DNA of 64,000 bases, taken from positions 1 to 64,000 of the forward strand of contig CACHDI010000004.1 of assembly GCA_902578545.1 (NCBI GenBank), in the 5' to 3' direction. The notes under the pieces are model-generated. The model saw nothing but the letters and a program-made list of their open reading frames with translations. It searched no databases and was not told the DNA's origin. The stretch's first letter is position 1. Every line of letters begins with the position of its first letter. Source of the stretch: an uncultured Alphaproteobacteria bacterium. GTDB lineage: Bacteria > Pseudomonadota > Alphaproteobacteria > Rhodobacterales > Rhodobacteraceae. The translations under genes and the position numbers were made by a program. Positions 30,217 through 40,715 of the stretch are shown piece after piece.

Positions 30217-32919
30217 TTATGAACTTGGAGCATCTTCATCATTATTTTCAGCTATCAATGCAACAGATACAACTTTTTCTTCATTTGCTGTATCAAAAAC
30301 CTTAACTCCAGAGGCAGTTCTTGACTGTCTTGAAATTCCAGATACTGGACACCTAATAGCTTTACCTGTTGAAGTCATTAGCATAATTTGGTCATCATCT
30401 TCTACTGGAAAAGCTGCAACGATTGTATCCTCTCTTTTTAAAAGATTAGCTGCTGTAATACCTTGTCCGCCTCTACCAGAAACTCTAAATTCAAGAGCAG
30501 ATGATCTCTTGCCAAAACCTGATGACGTTAATGTAAGGATCCATTCTTCAGAAGCGGATAGTTCTGCATACCTGTCTTTTGAAATAGTAATCATTTGTTC
30601 ACTATTATCAAATTGAGTTTCTTCAACACTTTCCTCACCTGTTATTGCTCTGCGCATTTTAAAATATGAATATCGTTCTTCTGAAGTAACTTTAACATGT
30701 CTTATAATTGCCATTGAAACTACAAAATCATTTTTGGAAAGTTTAATTCCTCTTACTCCGGTAGAATCTCTTCCTTTAAAAACTCTTACATCTGAAACAG
30801 CAAATCTAATAGCTTTTCCTTTAGATGAATTTAACAATACATCATCATTATCAGAGCATATTCTAACACCTACAAGATTAGTATTTTCGGGCAATTTCAT
30901 TGCAATTTTTCCGTTAGATTGTACTTTTGTGAAATCAGAAAGGGCATTTCGACGTACACTTCCAGTTGAGGTTGCAAAAAATATCTGTAAGTCATCCCAT
31001 GTTTCTTCTGGTGCATCAACCGGCATAATTGCTGCAACTGATTTACCTGAATTTATAGGTAAGATATTTATAATTGCTTTTCCTCTTGAGTTTCGCCCAC
31101 CAATTGGAAGTCTCCAGGTCTTTATTTTATATACTATTCCGTCAGTTGAAAAAAATAGAAGTGGGGTGTGTGTATTTGCTACAAATAAATTTGTAACTAC
31201 ATCCTCGTCTTTAGGGTTCATTCCTTGTAAACCTTTACCACCACGATTTTGAGCTCTATATTCAGATAGAGAAGTTCTTTTGATGTATCCTCCAGCGGTG
31301 ACACTAACAACCATATCGTCTTTTTCAATTAAATCTTCGTCTTCAGTATCCCCTTCAAAATCAATAATTTCTGATTGCCTTTCCTTCCCATATTTTTCTG
31401 AAATGGCTGTAAGCTCTTCATTTACTATATCCAGTATTTTTTCTCTAGATTCTAAAATTTCTAAATATGATTTTATATTTTTTGAAAGGTGAACTAATTC
31501 TTCTGTAATTTCTTTAATTCCTAAAGCAGTTAATCTTTGCAGCCTTAAATCTAAGATAGCTTTTGACTGATTTTCTGTTAAATTATATGTGCCATCATCA
31601 TTAATTTTGTGTGATGGATCATCTATTAATTCTAAATATTCTATTATTTCCTGTGAAGGCCATCTTGTTTTCATAAGATTATTTTTGGCTTCTATTCCAT
31701 CACTTGAATTTCTTATAAGATTTACAATTTTGTCAATATTAGAAACTGCTACTGCTAAACCACATAAGAGATGACTTCTATCTCTATTTTTTCTTAGATC
31801 AAATTCTGTTCTTTTTGTAACAATTTCAACTCGAAATTCTATAAATTCTTCCAAATACATTTTGAGGTTCAATTGTTCTGGTTTACCTTTATTAAGAGCT
31901 AATAAATTGCATCCAAAACTAGTTTGAAGAGGCGTAAACCTATACAACTGATTTAAGACTACTTCAGCGGTAGCGTCTCGTTTTAATTCTATTACTATAC
32001 GAATACCAAACCTATCAGATTCATCTTGTATGTGTGAAATACCATCAATTTTTTTATTTTTTGCTAAATCAGCTATTTTTTCTATTAAATTTGATTTATT
32101 TACTTGATATGGAATTTCAGAAACAATGATAGCTGATCTATCCTGCCTTATGGTTTCTATATTTGTTTTTGCTCTTATTAGTATAGAGCCTTTTCCTTCT
32201 GCATAGGCTTTTCTTGCACCTCCATAACCAAGAATTAATCCACCAGTAGGAAAATCAGGTCCTGGAACAATTTGAAATAAATCTTCAAGACTACAATTGG
32301 GTTCATTAATTAATTTCTTTGTAGCTTGAATTAATTCTTTCAAGTTATGAGGAGGAATGTTTGTTGCCATTCCTACAGCAATACCACTTGCGCCATTCAA
32401 AAATAAATTTGGAAATTGAGCGGGTAATACATTAGGTTCAAGATCTTTTCCGTCATAATTATCTTGAAAATCTACGGTTTCTTTTTCTATATCTGTAAGT
32501 ATATTATTTGTAATTGGTGCTAATTTTACTTCCGTATAACGCATTGCTGCAGCTGAATCACCATCTATCGATCCAAAGTTGCCTTGACCATCTATTAGTA
32601 CTTCACCCATTGAAAATTGTTGAGCCATCCTTACTAAAGCATCATATATAGCGCTGTCACCGTGTGGGTGATATTTTCCCATTACGTCACCAACTGGTCT
32701 TGCAGACTTTCGATATGCCTTATCAGGAGTATTACCAGTTTCATGCATAGCATATAGGATTCTTCTATGGACAGGCTTAAGACCGTCTCTTAAATCAGGA
32801 ATAGCTCGGCTTACTATAACACTCATAGCGTAATCTAAATAAGAATTACGCATTTCATCCTGGATTTTAATGCTTTCTAAGGAGTTTTTATCCTCTTTTG
32901 TATTAGAATTATCTTCCAT
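30217..32919 (-). CDS. gyrA: DNA gyrase subunit A
   Basis: Breakage-reunion subunit of gyrase. The N-terminal [27 protein letters not shown] block is present (residues about 27-53), the catalytic tyrosine is Tyr128 in AMRYTE, and the C-terminal beta-pinwheel carries the GyrA box QNRGGKG, which supports negative supercoiling and excludes ParC. The quinolone region reads HGDSAIYDA with Ser89 and Asp93, the susceptible-type residues. Length of 900 residues is normal. Confidence 0.98.
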   Translation of the reverse strand: MEDNSNTKEDKNSLESIKIQDEMRNSYLDYAMSVIVSRAIPDLRDGLKPVHRRILYAMHETGNTPDKAYRKSARPVGDVMGKYHPHGDSAIYDALVRMAQQFSMGEVLIDGQGNFGSIDGDSAAAMRYTEVKLAPITNNILTDIEKETVDFQDNYDGKDLEPNVLPAQFPNLFLNGASGIAVGMATNIPPHNLKELIQATKKLINEPNCSLEDLFQIVPGPDFPTGGLILGYGGARKAYAEGKGSILIRAKTNIETIRQDRSAIIVSEIPYQVNKSNLIEKIADLAKNKKIDGISHIQDESDRFGIRIVIELKRDATAEVVLNQLYRFTPLQTSFGCNLLALNKGKPEQLNLKMYLEEFIEFRVEIVTKRTEFDLRKNRDRSHLLCGLAVAVSNIDKIVNLIRNSSDGIEAKNNLMKTRWPSQEIIEYLELIDDPSHKINDDGTYNLTENQSKAILDLRLQRLTALGIKEITEELVHLSKNIKSYLEILESREKILDIVNEELTAISEKYGKERQSEIIDFEGDTEDEDLIEKDDMVVSVTAGGYIKRTSLSEYRAQNRGGKGLQGMNPKDEDVVTNLFVANTHTPLLFFSTDGIVYKIKTWRLPIGGRNSRGKAIINILPINSGKSVAAIMPVDAPEETWDDLQIFFATSTGSVRRNALSDFTKVQSNGKIAMKLPENTNLVGVRICSDNDDVLLNSSKGKAIRFAVSDVRVFKGRDSTGVRGIKLSKNDFVVSMAIIRHVKVTSEERYSYFKMRRAITGEESVEETQFDNSEQMITISKDRYAELSASEEWILTLTSSGFGKRSSALEFRVSGRGGQGITAANLLKREDTIVAAFPVEDDDQIMLMTSTGKAIRCPVSGISRQSRTASGVKVFDTANEEKVVSVALIAENNDEDAPSS

Positions 32920-32983
32920 AAAAACTTTTTAATTAATAGTGTTTGGATTTGAACTTTAAATAATATTAGGATTTTAATATTTT

Positions 32984-33012
32984 AGTATAATATGTTGTAA
33001 TATGATAGTAAA
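32984..33012 (-). promoter_or_regulatory. candidate gyrA promoter
   Basis: On the minus strand, TTTACT (33012-33007) and TATACT (32989-32984) are separated by exactly 17 bases in the 125-base gap between ssb and gyrA, a reasonable sigma-70-type match about 65 bases before the gyrA start. AT-rich background makes chance matches common. Confidence 0.35.
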
Positions 33013-33044
33013 ATGTTTACTTGGTAGTAAATTTTTTGCTTTAG

Positions 33045-33506
33045 TTAGAACGGTATTTCATCATCAAAATCATCTACATTTGGACTTGCGCTATTTTCTT
33101 GAATTTCATCCATTTGATTATTACTTAAAGATCCATCTGAAACATTTGAATCTGTTCTATTGTCGATCAATGTAATCTCACCCTTATAAGGTCTAAGAAC
33201 TACTTCAGTACTGTATCTATCTGAGCCTGAGTTATCTTGCCATTTTCTTGTTTCAAGTTGGCCTTCCAGATAAACTTTTGATCCTTTTTTTAAGAATCTC
33301 TCAGCTATGTTAACTAGGGGATCTGATAAAATTGAAATATTATGCCATTGGGTTCTTTCCTGTTTTTCTCCAGAATTTTTGTCTCTCCAAGATTCTGAAG
33401 TAGCAACTGAAAAATTACAAACTCGCCCACCATTTGGAAAGTTTCTAATTTCTGGATCTTTTCCTAAATTTCCCATTATAATAACCTTATTTACACTTCC
33501 TGCCAT
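33045..33506 (-). CDS. ssb: single-stranded DNA-binding protein
   Basis: OB-fold protein coating single-stranded DNA. The N-terminal [17 protein letters not shown] and the WHNI and [17 protein letters not shown] strands define SSB. A glycine-poor flexible linker leads to the acidic interaction tip ending DDEIPF. Length of 153 residues is normal. A strong GGAGGA Shine-Dalgarno precedes the ATG. It is divergent from uvrA, a common bacterial arrangement, although I find no LexA box between them. Confidence 0.97.
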   Translation of the reverse strand: MAGSVNKVIIMGNLGKDPEIRNFPNGGRVCNFSVATSESWRDKNSGEKQERTQWHNISILSDPLVNIAERFLKKGSKVYLEGQLETRKWQDNSGSDRYSTEVVLRPYKGEITLIDNRTDSNVSDGSLSNNQMDEIQENSASPNVDDFDDEIPF

Positions 33507-33662
33507 TTATTCCTCCATATAAAAAGTAAGACGAGGATAGAATTTTTTTAATTGAAATTAAACAATAAATTTTAAATTTATGTATTTAATTATTTTTATT
33601 TATGAATATGTACTTATTTACTCCTCATGTCTCTAATCCTATAAAGGAAGGCTTAATTTTAT

Positions 33663-36518
33663 ATGATTGATCAACAAAATATTGTTATTAATGGAGCTAG
33701 AGAACATAATTTAAAGTCAATAAGTGTATCGCTTCCACGAAATAAATTTATTATAATTACTGGATTATCAGGATCTGGGAAATCTAGTCTTGCTTTTGAT
33801 ACTATTTATGCTGAGGGACAAAGACGTTATGTAGAAAGTTTAAGTGCATATGCGAGACAATTTTTAGACACAATGCACAAACCTGATGTTGATCAAATAA
33901 GTGGTCTATCACCAGCGATAGCTATTGAACAAAAGACTACAAGTAAAAATCCGAGGTCAACTGTTGGGACAGTTACAGAAATTTATGATTACTTAAGATT
34001 ATTATATGCAAGAGTGGGGGTGCCTTACAGTCCAGCTACTGGTCTTCCGATCAAAGCTCAACAACCTTCTGACATGGTTGATCAAATTATGGGTTTAGAA
34101 GAAAATGAAAAAATTTTCATTTTGGCTCCAATTGTTAGAGATAGAAAAGGAGAGTATAAGAAAGAGTTATTAGAGCTTCAAAAGAAAGGATTTCAAAGAG
34201 TAAAAATAGATGAAAAACTATATGAATTAGATGATTTACCAGTTTTAGATAAAAAATTAAGACATAATATTGAGGTTGTAGTAGACCGTTTGATTATTAA
34301 AGACGGCATTCAGACAAGACTATCTGACAGTATGAGGACAGCATTAGATTTGTCTGATGGTATTGCATATGTTGAAATATTGTCAGAAACTAAAAAAAAC
34401 AATCGTATAGTTTTTTCAGAAAATTTTTCATGTCCTATATCTGGTTTTACGATTGCTGAGATTGAACCAAGGCTGTTTTCCTTTAATGCACCTATCGGAG
34501 CATGTAAAAAATGTGACGGTCTTGGTATTGAAGATTATTTTGATGAAAGTTTAATTGTACCGAATACTTCTTTAAGTTTATCAAAGGGTGCGATAGTGCC
34601 TTGGTCTAAATCTTTTTCACCCTATATTACTCAAACCTTGTTATCATTATCAAAAGCCTATAATTTTTCTTTAAGTACCCCATGGGATAAATTAGACCAA
34701 GAAATTCAAACTTTGTTTTTATATGGATCAAAAGGAAAAATAATAAAGTTTAGATATGATGACAATGGGAGAATTTATGATGTTAATAGGCCATTTGAAG
34801 GAATTATTCCTAATCTTGAAAGACGTAGTCGAGAAACAACTAGTAATTGGTTTAGGGATGAATTTGAGAGATATAAAAACGAGAGGCAGTGCGAAATCTG
34901 TAATGGATATAGATTAAATTCGGAAGCATTAGCTGTCAAAATAGATGGACTCCACATTGGTGAAATGGTGGAATTGTCAATAAAAGAACTTTTTATTAAA
35001 TTTGAAACAATCGGTAGTAAATTGAGTAACCAGCAAAATAAAATTGCTGAATCTATTATTAAAGAAATTAAAGAGAGATTACAATTTTTAAAAAATGTTG
35101 GTTTAGACTATTTAACACTAAATAGAAAGTCTGGGACCCTTTCAGGAGGCGAGAGTCAAAGAATAAGATTAGCTAGCCAAATAGGTTCAGGATTAACTGG
35201 TGTATTATATGTTTTGGACGAGCCATCAATTGGATTGCACCAAAGAGACAATGAAAGATTATTAAAAACATTAAAGAACTTAAGGGATCAAGGTAATACT
35301 ATAATAGTAGTTGAACACGATTTTGAGGCAATGATGGAGGCGGACCATATTGTAGATATTGGTCCTGGAGCAGGGGTCAATGGAGGTTTAGTAGTAGCAG
35401 AAGGTAATTCAAAAGATATAAGCAAATCACCAAAGTCAATTACTGGTAAATATTTATCAGGTGAAAAAAAAGTTGATATTCCTAAAGTAAGAAAAAAAGG
35501 TAATGGATTATTTTTAGAAATAATTGAGGCATCCGGAAATAATTTAAAAAACATAAGTGTTTCTTTTCCTTTAGGTACGTTTACTTGTGTAACTGGTGTA
35601 TCAGGTGGAGGTAAGTCCACACTTGTAATAGAAACTTTGTTTAAAACTGTAAGCTCTAGAATAAACTCCTCCAGGACAATCCCTGCAAAATGCAAATATA
35701 TCAATGGTATAGAGTATTTAGATAAAGTCATAGATATTGATCAGTCACCTATCGGAAGAACTCCTAGATCTAATCCGGCTACTTATACAGGTGCTTTTTC
35801 TCCCATAAGGGAATGGTTTTCTGGATTGCCGGAGTCTAGAGCAAGAGGCTATTCTCCAGGTAGATTTTCTTTTAATGTAAAAGGTGGTAGATGTGAGGCA
35901 TGTAAAGGTGATGGTTTAATCAAAATTGAAATGCATTTTTTACCTGATGTTTATGTTACTTGTGAAAGTTGCAAAGGTAAAAGATACAATAGAGAAACAT
36001 TAGAGATAAATTTTAAAGGAAAAAATATTTCTGATGTTTTAAATTTAACAGTAGATGAAGCTTTTGAGTTCTTTTCTGCTGTTCCTTCAATTAGAGATAA
36101 GATGAAAACATTAATTCAGGTAGGTCTTGGTTACATAAAAGTTGGTCAGCAAGCTACTACTTTATCAGGAGGTGAAGCTCAAAGAGTAAAATTATCAAAG
36201 GAATTGTCTAGAAGGTCTACCGGTAAAACACTGTATATTTTAGATGAACCTACTACAGGATTACATTTTGAAGATGTAAATAATTTACTCAAAGTTTTGC
36301 ACATGCTTGTATCCCAAGGTAACACTGTGATTGTTATAGAGCATAATTTAGATGTTATAAAAACTGCTGATTATATTATAGATATTGGTCCAGAGGGAGG
36401 TGATCTAGGAGGTGAAATATTAGCTCATGGCACACCTGAAGAAGTTTCAAATAAAGAAGGAAGTTACACTGGTTCGTATCTGAAAAGAATTTTGTTTGAT
36501 AATTTAATTAACGGCTGA
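33663..36518 (+). CDS. uvrA: excinuclease ABC subunit A
   Basis: DNA damage recognition ATPase of nucleotide excision repair. It has two ABC modules: Walker [10 protein letters not shown] near residues 34-42 and GVSGGGKST in the second half; two signatures ([12 protein letters not shown] and [11 protein letters not shown]); and zinc-finger cysteines (CKKC, CEIC, CEACKG, CESCKG). At 951 residues it is full length. A candidate Shine-Dalgarno AAAGGAAGG lies upstream at about 33645, with only loose spacing. It is followed by coaD. Confidence 0.98.
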   Translation: MIDQQNIVINGAREHNLKSISVSLPRNKFIIITGLSGSGKSSLAFDTIYAEGQRRYVESLSAYARQFLDTMHKPDVDQISGLSPAIAIEQKTTSKNPRSTVGTVTEIYDYLRLLYARVGVPYSPATGLPIKAQQPSDMVDQIMGLEENEKIFILAPIVRDRKGEYKKELLELQKKGFQRVKIDEKLYELDDLPVLDKKLRHNIEVVVDRLIIKDGIQTRLSDSMRTALDLSDGIAYVEILSETKKNNRIVFSENFSCPISGFTIAEIEPRLFSFNAPIGACKKCDGLGIEDYFDESLIVPNTSLSLSKGAIVPWSKSFSPYITQTLLSLSKAYNFSLSTPWDKLDQEIQTLFLYGSKGKIIKFRYDDNGRIYDVNRPFEGIIPNLERRSRETTSNWFRDEFERYKNERQCEICNGYRLNSEALAVKIDGLHIGEMVELSIKELFIKFETIGSKLSNQQNKIAESIIKEIKERLQFLKNVGLDYLTLNRKSGTLSGGESQRIRLASQIGSGLTGVLYVLDEPSIGLHQRDNERLLKTLKNLRDQGNTIIVVEHDFEAMMEADHIVDIGPGAGVNGGLVVAEGNSKDISKSPKSITGKYLSGEKKVDIPKVRKKGNGLFLEIIEASGNNLKNISVSFPLGTFTCVTGVSGGGKSTLVIETLFKTVSSRINSSRTIPAKCKYINGIEYLDKVIDIDQSPIGRTPRSNPATYTGAFSPIREWFSGLPESRARGYSPGRFSFNVKGGRCEACKGDGLIKIEMHFLPDVYVTCESCKGKRYNRETLEINFKGKNISDVLNLTVDEAFEFFSAVPSIRDKMKTLIQVGLGYIKVGQQATTLSGGEAQRVKLSKELSRRSTGKTLYILDEPTTGLHFEDVNNLLKVLHMLVSQGNTVIVIEHNLDVIKTADYIIDIGPEGGDLGGEILAHGTPEEVSNKEGSYTGSYLKRILFDNLING

Positions 36519-36549
36519 TATTTATAATCTATACATAATAGGAACTTAG

Positions 36550-37041
36550 ATGAGAATTGGACTATACCCTGGAACTTTTGACCCATTAACCATGGGTCAC
36601 TTAGATATAATAAGAAGAGCTGCATTTCTTGTTGACAAATTAGTAGTTGGAGTAGCTGTAAACAACTCAAAATCACCAATGTTTAGTTTACAGGAACGAG
36701 TTAAAATGATAAATGAAGAGATTAAAATTTTAGAAGCAGAATTTGGTATCCAGATAGTCACACATCCTTTTGAAAATTTACTCATTGAATGTGCAAAAGA
36801 TGTAAAGGCAAACATTATCATAAGAGGTTTGAGAGCAGTATCTGATTTTGAGTACGAATTCCAAATGGTTGGTATGAACAGAGTTCTTTCAAGTGAAATA
36901 GAGACTGTTTTTTTAATGGCCGACAATTCTTTTCAATCTATTGCATCAAAATTAGTAAAAGAGATAGCGAGATTAGGTGGAGATACTAAAAAATTTGTAC
37001 CAAATTCTGTATATAAAAGATTAAAAAAAATAAAAAAGTAA
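36550..37041 (+). CDS. coaD: phosphopantetheine adenylyltransferase
   Basis: Penultimate step of coenzyme A synthesis, joining 4-phosphopantetheine and ATP to dephospho-CoA. It has the nucleotidyltransferase motif YPGTFDPLTMGH near residues 7-18, the RGLRAVSDFEYEFQM block in the middle and SSEIETVFLM further on. Length of 163 residues is typical. It lies 31 bases downstream of uvrA and 37 bases before the first cyclophilin gene, an order also seen in other alphaproteobacteria (coaD then two peptidylprolyl isomerases). Confidence 0.97.
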   Translation: MRIGLYPGTFDPLTMGHLDIIRRAAFLVDKLVVGVAVNNSKSPMFSLQERVKMINEEIKILEAEFGIQIVTHPFENLLIECAKDVKANIIIRGLRAVSDFEYEFQMVGMNRVLSSEIETVFLMADNSFQSIASKLVKEIARLGGDTKKFVPNSVYKRLKKIKK

Positions 37042-37078
37042 TAAGCTACAACAGGTTAAAATTTTAAATAGGTTAAAA

Positions 37079-37594
37079 ATGTCAAAAAAAACTCCTAAAG
37101 AACCTTCCCTTCATTTAAACCTTAAACATGGAAAAGTAATATGTAGATTATTCAGTGATATAGCGCCAAACCATGTGAAAAGAATAATTGAGTTAGTAGA
37201 AGATAAATCTTATGATAACGTTGTTTTCCATAGAGTTATAGAAGGTTTTATGGCTCAAACTGGTGATGTTCAATTTGGCAACAAATTACAAGGATTTTCA
37301 AAGGATCGCTGTGGCATGGGTGGTTCTAGTAAATCAAATTTAAAGCAAGAATTTAGCGATATTCCTTTTGACAAGGGTATTTTAGGGATGGCACGTTCTC
37401 AAGATCCAAATTCTGCAAATAGTCAATTTTTTATAATGCTCGAGGATGGCCATTTTCTTAATGGTAACTATACTGTTTTTGGAAAAGTTACTAGAGGAAT
37501 GAATAACGTCCATAAAATTAAAAAAGGTAATGCTGAATTAAATGGTTCTGTTGATGATCCTGATGAAATAGTTACAGCTAAAATTAAATATTAA
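37079..37594 (+). CDS. cytoplasmic peptidylprolyl isomerase, cyclophilin type
   Basis: Cyclophilin fold catalysing proline cis-trans isomerisation. Core motifs are FHRVIEGFMAQTGD, with the catalytic Arg, and the ANSQFFIML strand; NGNYTVFGKV completes the barrel. At 171 residues there is no signal peptide, so it should act in the cytoplasm. It is the first of two adjacent cyclophilin genes that are closely similar through the core, consistent with tandem duplication and change of location. Several cysteine and lysine differences distinguish it from its neighbour. Confidence 0.93.
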   Translation: MSKKTPKEPSLHLNLKHGKVICRLFSDIAPNHVKRIIELVEDKSYDNVVFHRVIEGFMAQTGDVQFGNKLQGFSKDRCGMGGSSKSNLKQEFSDIPFDKGILGMARSQDPNSANSQFFIMLEDGHFLNGNYTVFGKVTRGMNNVHKIKKGNAELNGSVDDPDEIVTAKIKY

Positions 37595-37617
37595 CTTAAC
37601 AAATTTGGAGGAGAAAT

Positions 37618-38184
37618 TTGAGGTATTTACTTTCAATTTTATTATTTATATCTAGTTATTCTTTTTTATATCCAAAAACAATTATGCAAATTGAACTTTC
37701 TGGAAGTACAGAAGGGGTTATTCAAATTGAACTTTTGGAAAATGTTGCACCTGATCACGTCCAACAAATAATTAAATTAGTAAATAAAAAAAAATATGAT
37801 GGTGTTGCTTTCCATAGGGTTATTGAAGGTTTTATGGCTCAAACAGGTGATGTTCAATTTGGTAACATATTAACAGGATATTCATCTGGTATGGTTGGTA
37901 GAGGAGGATCTGATTTTGACAATATAAAGGCTGAATTTAGCAATATACCTTTTGATAGAGGTATTGTTGGGATGGCGAGGGCTCAAGACCCAGATTCCGC
38001 CAATAGTCAATTTTTTATTATGTTTCAAGATGGGCACTTTTTAAATGGGAATTATACGGTTTTTGGAAAAGTTCTTTCAGGTATGGATATAGTAGATAAA
38101 ATAAAAAAAGGTGATCCTAACAAAAATGGAATGATACAGAAAGATCCTGATTTCATGAATAAGGTTATTATACTAGAAAATTAA
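37618..38184 (+). CDS. exported peptidylprolyl isomerase, cyclophilin type
   Basis: Second cyclophilin, 188 residues, with an N-terminal hydrophobic signal peptide (MRYLLSILLFISSYSFLYP), so it probably works in the periplasm. It shares FHRVIEGFMAQTGDVQFGN and DSANSQFFIM with its neighbour. The TTG start is well supported by a GGAGGA Shine-Dalgarno eight bases upstream. It converges on tyrS. Confidence 0.93.
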   Translation: MRYLLSILLFISSYSFLYPKTIMQIELSGSTEGVIQIELLENVAPDHVQQIIKLVNKKKYDGVAFHRVIEGFMAQTGDVQFGNILTGYSSGMVGRGGSDFDNIKAEFSNIPFDRGIVGMARAQDPDSANSQFFIMFQDGHFLNGNYTVFGKVLSGMDIVDKIKKGDPNKNGMIQKDPDFMNKVIILEN

Positions 38185-38203
38185 TTTTCATATTTTAAAT
38201 CAA

Positions 38204-39463
38204 TTAACCATTAATTTTGAGTAATACATGTCGTTTCTTGCCTGCAGAAAGTTTTACAGGATTTTCAAAATCTTGTGATTTAAGACGATAATCTGGTGTT
38301 TTTATTAATTCATCATTAATTCTAGCCCCATTTTCAGAAATTAATCTTTTTGCTTCTTTTCCACTTTTAACAAGTCCTGACATTATAAAGAGTTGTATTA
38401 TTCCAATATCGTTTTTTAAATCATTTTTATTAATAAATCTTGTTGGTAAATTTATATCAATTTCACCATATTTAAATACATTTTCAGCTGTTTTACTTGC
38501 TAAATAAGATGAAGCCTTGCCATGACATAATTCTGTAATTTTATTTGCTAATAAAATCTTTGCATCATTAATTAATGCCCCCTTCAAATTTCCATACTTT
38601 TTACAATCACTTAGAGGAATTTCAGTATAAAGTAGTAAAAATTTTTCTACATCTTCATCAGAGGTATTTCGCCAAAATTGCCAGAAATCATATGGAGAAA
38701 GTAATTCCGGTTTTAACCATATAGCTTGACCTTGAGATTTTCCCATTTTTTTACCATCTGAAGTTGTAATCAAGGGAGTAGTAAGCCCAAATGATTTTTC
38801 GCTGGTCAGTTTTCTTATAAGTTCAATTCCTGACACTATATTTCCCCATTGATCTGAACCACCAAATTGGATCAAACAATTATAATCTTTGTTTAAAATA
38901 TAAAAATCATAAGCCTGAAGCAGCATATAATTAAATTCCAAGAAACTTAATGATTGTTCTCTGTCTAGTCTAGTTTTAACGGATTCAAATGAAAGCATTT
39001 TATTTATAGAAAAGTGTTTTCCATATTCTCTCAAGAAATCAAGATAATTAAGTTTTGGTAACCAATTAGAGTTATCTAACATAAGTGCTTTATTTTTATT
39101 AAGGTCATAATCAATGTAGTTTTTGAATATTGCTTTCAGTGACGACGTATTTTTTTTTATTTCACTTATATCAAGCAAAGGACGTTCTTCAGATCTGAAT
39201 GAAGGGTCTCCAACCCTAGTTGTTCCTCCGCCAATGAGAGTAATAGGAATACCACCACATTTTTGAAACCATCTAAGCATCATTATATTCACTAGATGTC
39301 CTACATGTAGTGATTCAGCAGTAGCGTCATAACCAACATAAGCAGTTTTTGATTCATTATTAATTAATACTAAATCTAGCCCATTCAGGTCCGTACAATC
39401 ATGAATGAAACCACGATCAAATAAAGTAGAAAGAAATTGAGATTTTAAGTTTTGATTTTGCAT
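38204..39463 (-). CDS. tyrS: tyrosyl-tRNA synthetase
   Basis: Charges tRNA-Tyr. Class Ic signatures are AESLHVGHLVN (HIGH-like) and KMGKSQGQAIWL (KMSKS-like), and FGGSDQWGNI binds tyrosine. A C-terminal S4 RNA-binding domain begins near SGLVKSGKEAKRLISENGARIND. At 419 residues it is full length. It is four bases downstream of the alpha/beta hydrolase on the same strand and probably cotranscribed with it. Confidence 0.97.
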   Translation of the reverse strand: MQNQNLKSQFLSTLFDRGFIHDCTDLNGLDLVLINNESKTAYVGYDATAESLHVGHLVNIMMLRWFQKCGGIPITLIGGGTTRVGDPSFRSEERPLLDISEIKKNTSSLKAIFKNYIDYDLNKNKALMLDNSNWLPKLNYLDFLREYGKHFSINKMLSFESVKTRLDREQSLSFLEFNYMLLQAYDFYILNKDYNCLIQFGGSDQWGNIVSGIELIRKLTSEKSFGLTTPLITTSDGKKMGKSQGQAIWLKPELLSPYDFWQFWRNTSDEDVEKFLLLYTEIPLSDCKKYGNLKGALINDAKILLANKITELCHGKASSYLASKTAENVFKYGEIDINLPTRFINKNDLKNDIGIIQLFIMSGLVKSGKEAKRLISENGARINDELIKTPDYRLKSQDFENPVKLSAGKKRHVLLKING

Positions 39464-39467
39464 AAAA

Positions 39468-40118
39468 TTAGCGAGTATTTTCTACTAGTCTTTTTTGAAC
39501 ATAATTTTGAGTAAAACTTAACATTTCTTCCATTCCAGGGTCAAAAAAGTGATTAGCGTTTTTGACAGTTTCGTGTGTTATTGTAATTCCTTTTTGTTGC
39601 TGTAATTTATTTACTAGTTCATTTACTTTAATACATGGAACTACTCTATCATTTTCACCATTTATTATTAATCCTGATGAAGGACAAGGAGCTAAAAATG
39701 AAAAATCATAGGTATTTGCAGGAGGGGATACAGCTATGAAACCTGTAACTTCTGGCCTTCTCATTAAGATTTGCATACCAATCCAAGCTCCAAAGGAAAA
39801 TCCAACAACCCAGCAAGCCCTAGCATTAGGAACATTAGACTGTAAATAATCTAAGGCTGATGTGGCATCTGCTAATTCTCCAACACCTTGATCATATGTT
39901 CCTTCACTTTTTCCAACACCTCTAAAGTTAAACCTAAGACAAGAAAAACCCATTTTATAAAACAAATAATGAAGGTTATATACTACTTTATTATTCATAG
40001 TACCGCTATATTCAGGGTGTGGATGCAATATAATTGCAATTGGTGAATCAAGATTTCTTTGTGGGTGAAATCTTCCTTCTAAACGACCGTCAGGACCTTG
40101 AAATATAACCTCAGGCAT
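39468..40118 (-). CDS. alpha/beta hydrolase
   Basis: Serine hydrolase-fold protein of 216 residues. It has the oxyanion region LHPHPEYSGTMNNKV, the nucleophile elbow GFSFGAWIG, an Asp in GENDRVVP and a late His in NANHFFDPGM, giving a complete Ser-Asp-His triad. This subfamily is widespread in proteobacteria, and substrates are not known. A GGGAG Shine-Dalgarno precedes the ATG. It is divergent from iscR, so it could share the operator-like dyad at 40170-40182. Confidence 0.88.
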   Translation of the reverse strand: MPEVIFQGPDGRLEGRFHPQRNLDSPIAIILHPHPEYSGTMNNKVVYNLHYLFYKMGFSCLRFNFRGVGKSEGTYDQGVGELADATSALDYLQSNVPNARACWVVGFSFGAWIGMQILMRRPEVTGFIAVSPPANTYDFSFLAPCPSSGLIINGENDRVVPCIKVNELVNKLQQQKGITITHETVKNANHFFDPGMEEMLSFTQNYVQKRLVENTR

Positions 40119-40169
40119 TTTTTCTCCCTATTATTTTTCTAGCTTATTGACCATAGTATGTAAGTAACC

Positions 40170-40182
40170 TAGAATGGTTCTA
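40170..40182. promoter_or_regulatory. iron-responsive operator candidate
   Basis: TAGAA-TGG-TTCTA is a perfect 5-3-5 inverted repeat in the divergent region between the hydrolase and iscR. It resembles the Iron-Rhodo-box / IscR-type motif (TTTAGAA and TTCTAAA half-sites) described for alphaproteobacterial iron and Fe-S genes. It is about 16 bases upstream of the candidate iscR -35 box. Confidence 0.45.
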
Positions 40183-40198
40183 AATTTTCTTCTTTATA

Positions 40199-40227
40199 TT
40201 AACAATATTGAGTTAAGTGTTTATAAT
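40199..40227 (+). promoter_or_regulatory. candidate iscR-suf operon promoter
   Basis: TTAACA (40199-40204) and a perfect TATAAT (40222-40227) are separated by 17 bases, about 32 bases before the iscR start. This is among the best sigma-70-type matches I noticed in the window and would drive the whole Fe-S operon. Confidence 0.5.
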
Positions 40228-40258
40228 GTTTTAGTCAACTATTTAGGTAAATTTTGAA

Positions 40259-40714
40259 ATGAAATTGAATACGCAAGGAAGATATGCATTAATTGCCCTA
40301 GTAGACTTGTCTTCTAGAAGTAGTTCTAAAAATATAAGTTTATCTTCGATTTCTGCTAGACAGAATATTTCATTACCTTATCTTGAACAATTGTTCTTAA
40401 AATTGAGAAAAGCAGGAATAGTAAAGTCCTTTAGAGGATCTTCTGGTGGTTATACAATTGCTAAATCACCTGACTTAATCAGGATTACTGAAATTTTAAA
40501 AGCAGTTGATCAAGATTTAGATCTTGGCTCTGAAAAAGGTTCAATCTTTAATAAATCTAAAACTAAAGAAGATATTTTATCAAGCAAAATGTGGGAACAA
40601 TTATCCGCAAATATTTATGTTTTTTTGCATCAAATGAGATTATCTGATATTACTGCTGATCAGTTGAATCCATGTCCTGCAGTACCTAATTTTGTAACTA
40701 TTTCTGATAATTAG
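40259..40714 (+). CDS. iscR: Rrf2-family Fe-S regulator IscR, single-cysteine form
   Basis: Winged-helix Rrf2 regulator of Fe-S assembly genes. The DNA-binding half is clear: KLNTQGRYALIALVDL, SLPYLEQLFLKLRKAGIV and SFRGSSGGYTIAKSP. The three-cysteine cluster-binding loop of E. coli IscR (positions 92, 98, 104) is absent; the region is instead rich in Lys, Ser and Asp. The only cysteine is about residue 139 in NPCPAVP. Rhodobacter sphaeroides IscR has been reported to work with a single cysteine, so a comparable sensor is plausible. It starts the operon that continues with a cysteine desulfurase and sufBCD. Confidence 0.9.
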   Translation: MKLNTQGRYALIALVDLSSRSSSKNISLSSISARQNISLPYLEQLFLKLRKAGIVKSFRGSSGGYTIAKSPDLIRITEILKAVDQDLDLGSEKGSIFNKSKTKEDILSSKMWEQLSANIYVFLHQMRLSDITADQLNPCPAVPNFVTISDN

Positions 40715-40715
40715 T

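Noticed and set aside
30734-31252. Long open frame antisense to gyrA
   Set aside because: It lies wholly within the conserved gyrA coding sequence, and its product shows no family motif; it mirrors gyrA codon composition.
33507-33662. SOS (LexA) box between ssb and uvrA
   Set aside because: No GTTC-N7-GTTC or GAAC-N7-GAAC direct repeat of the alphaproteobacterial type is present.
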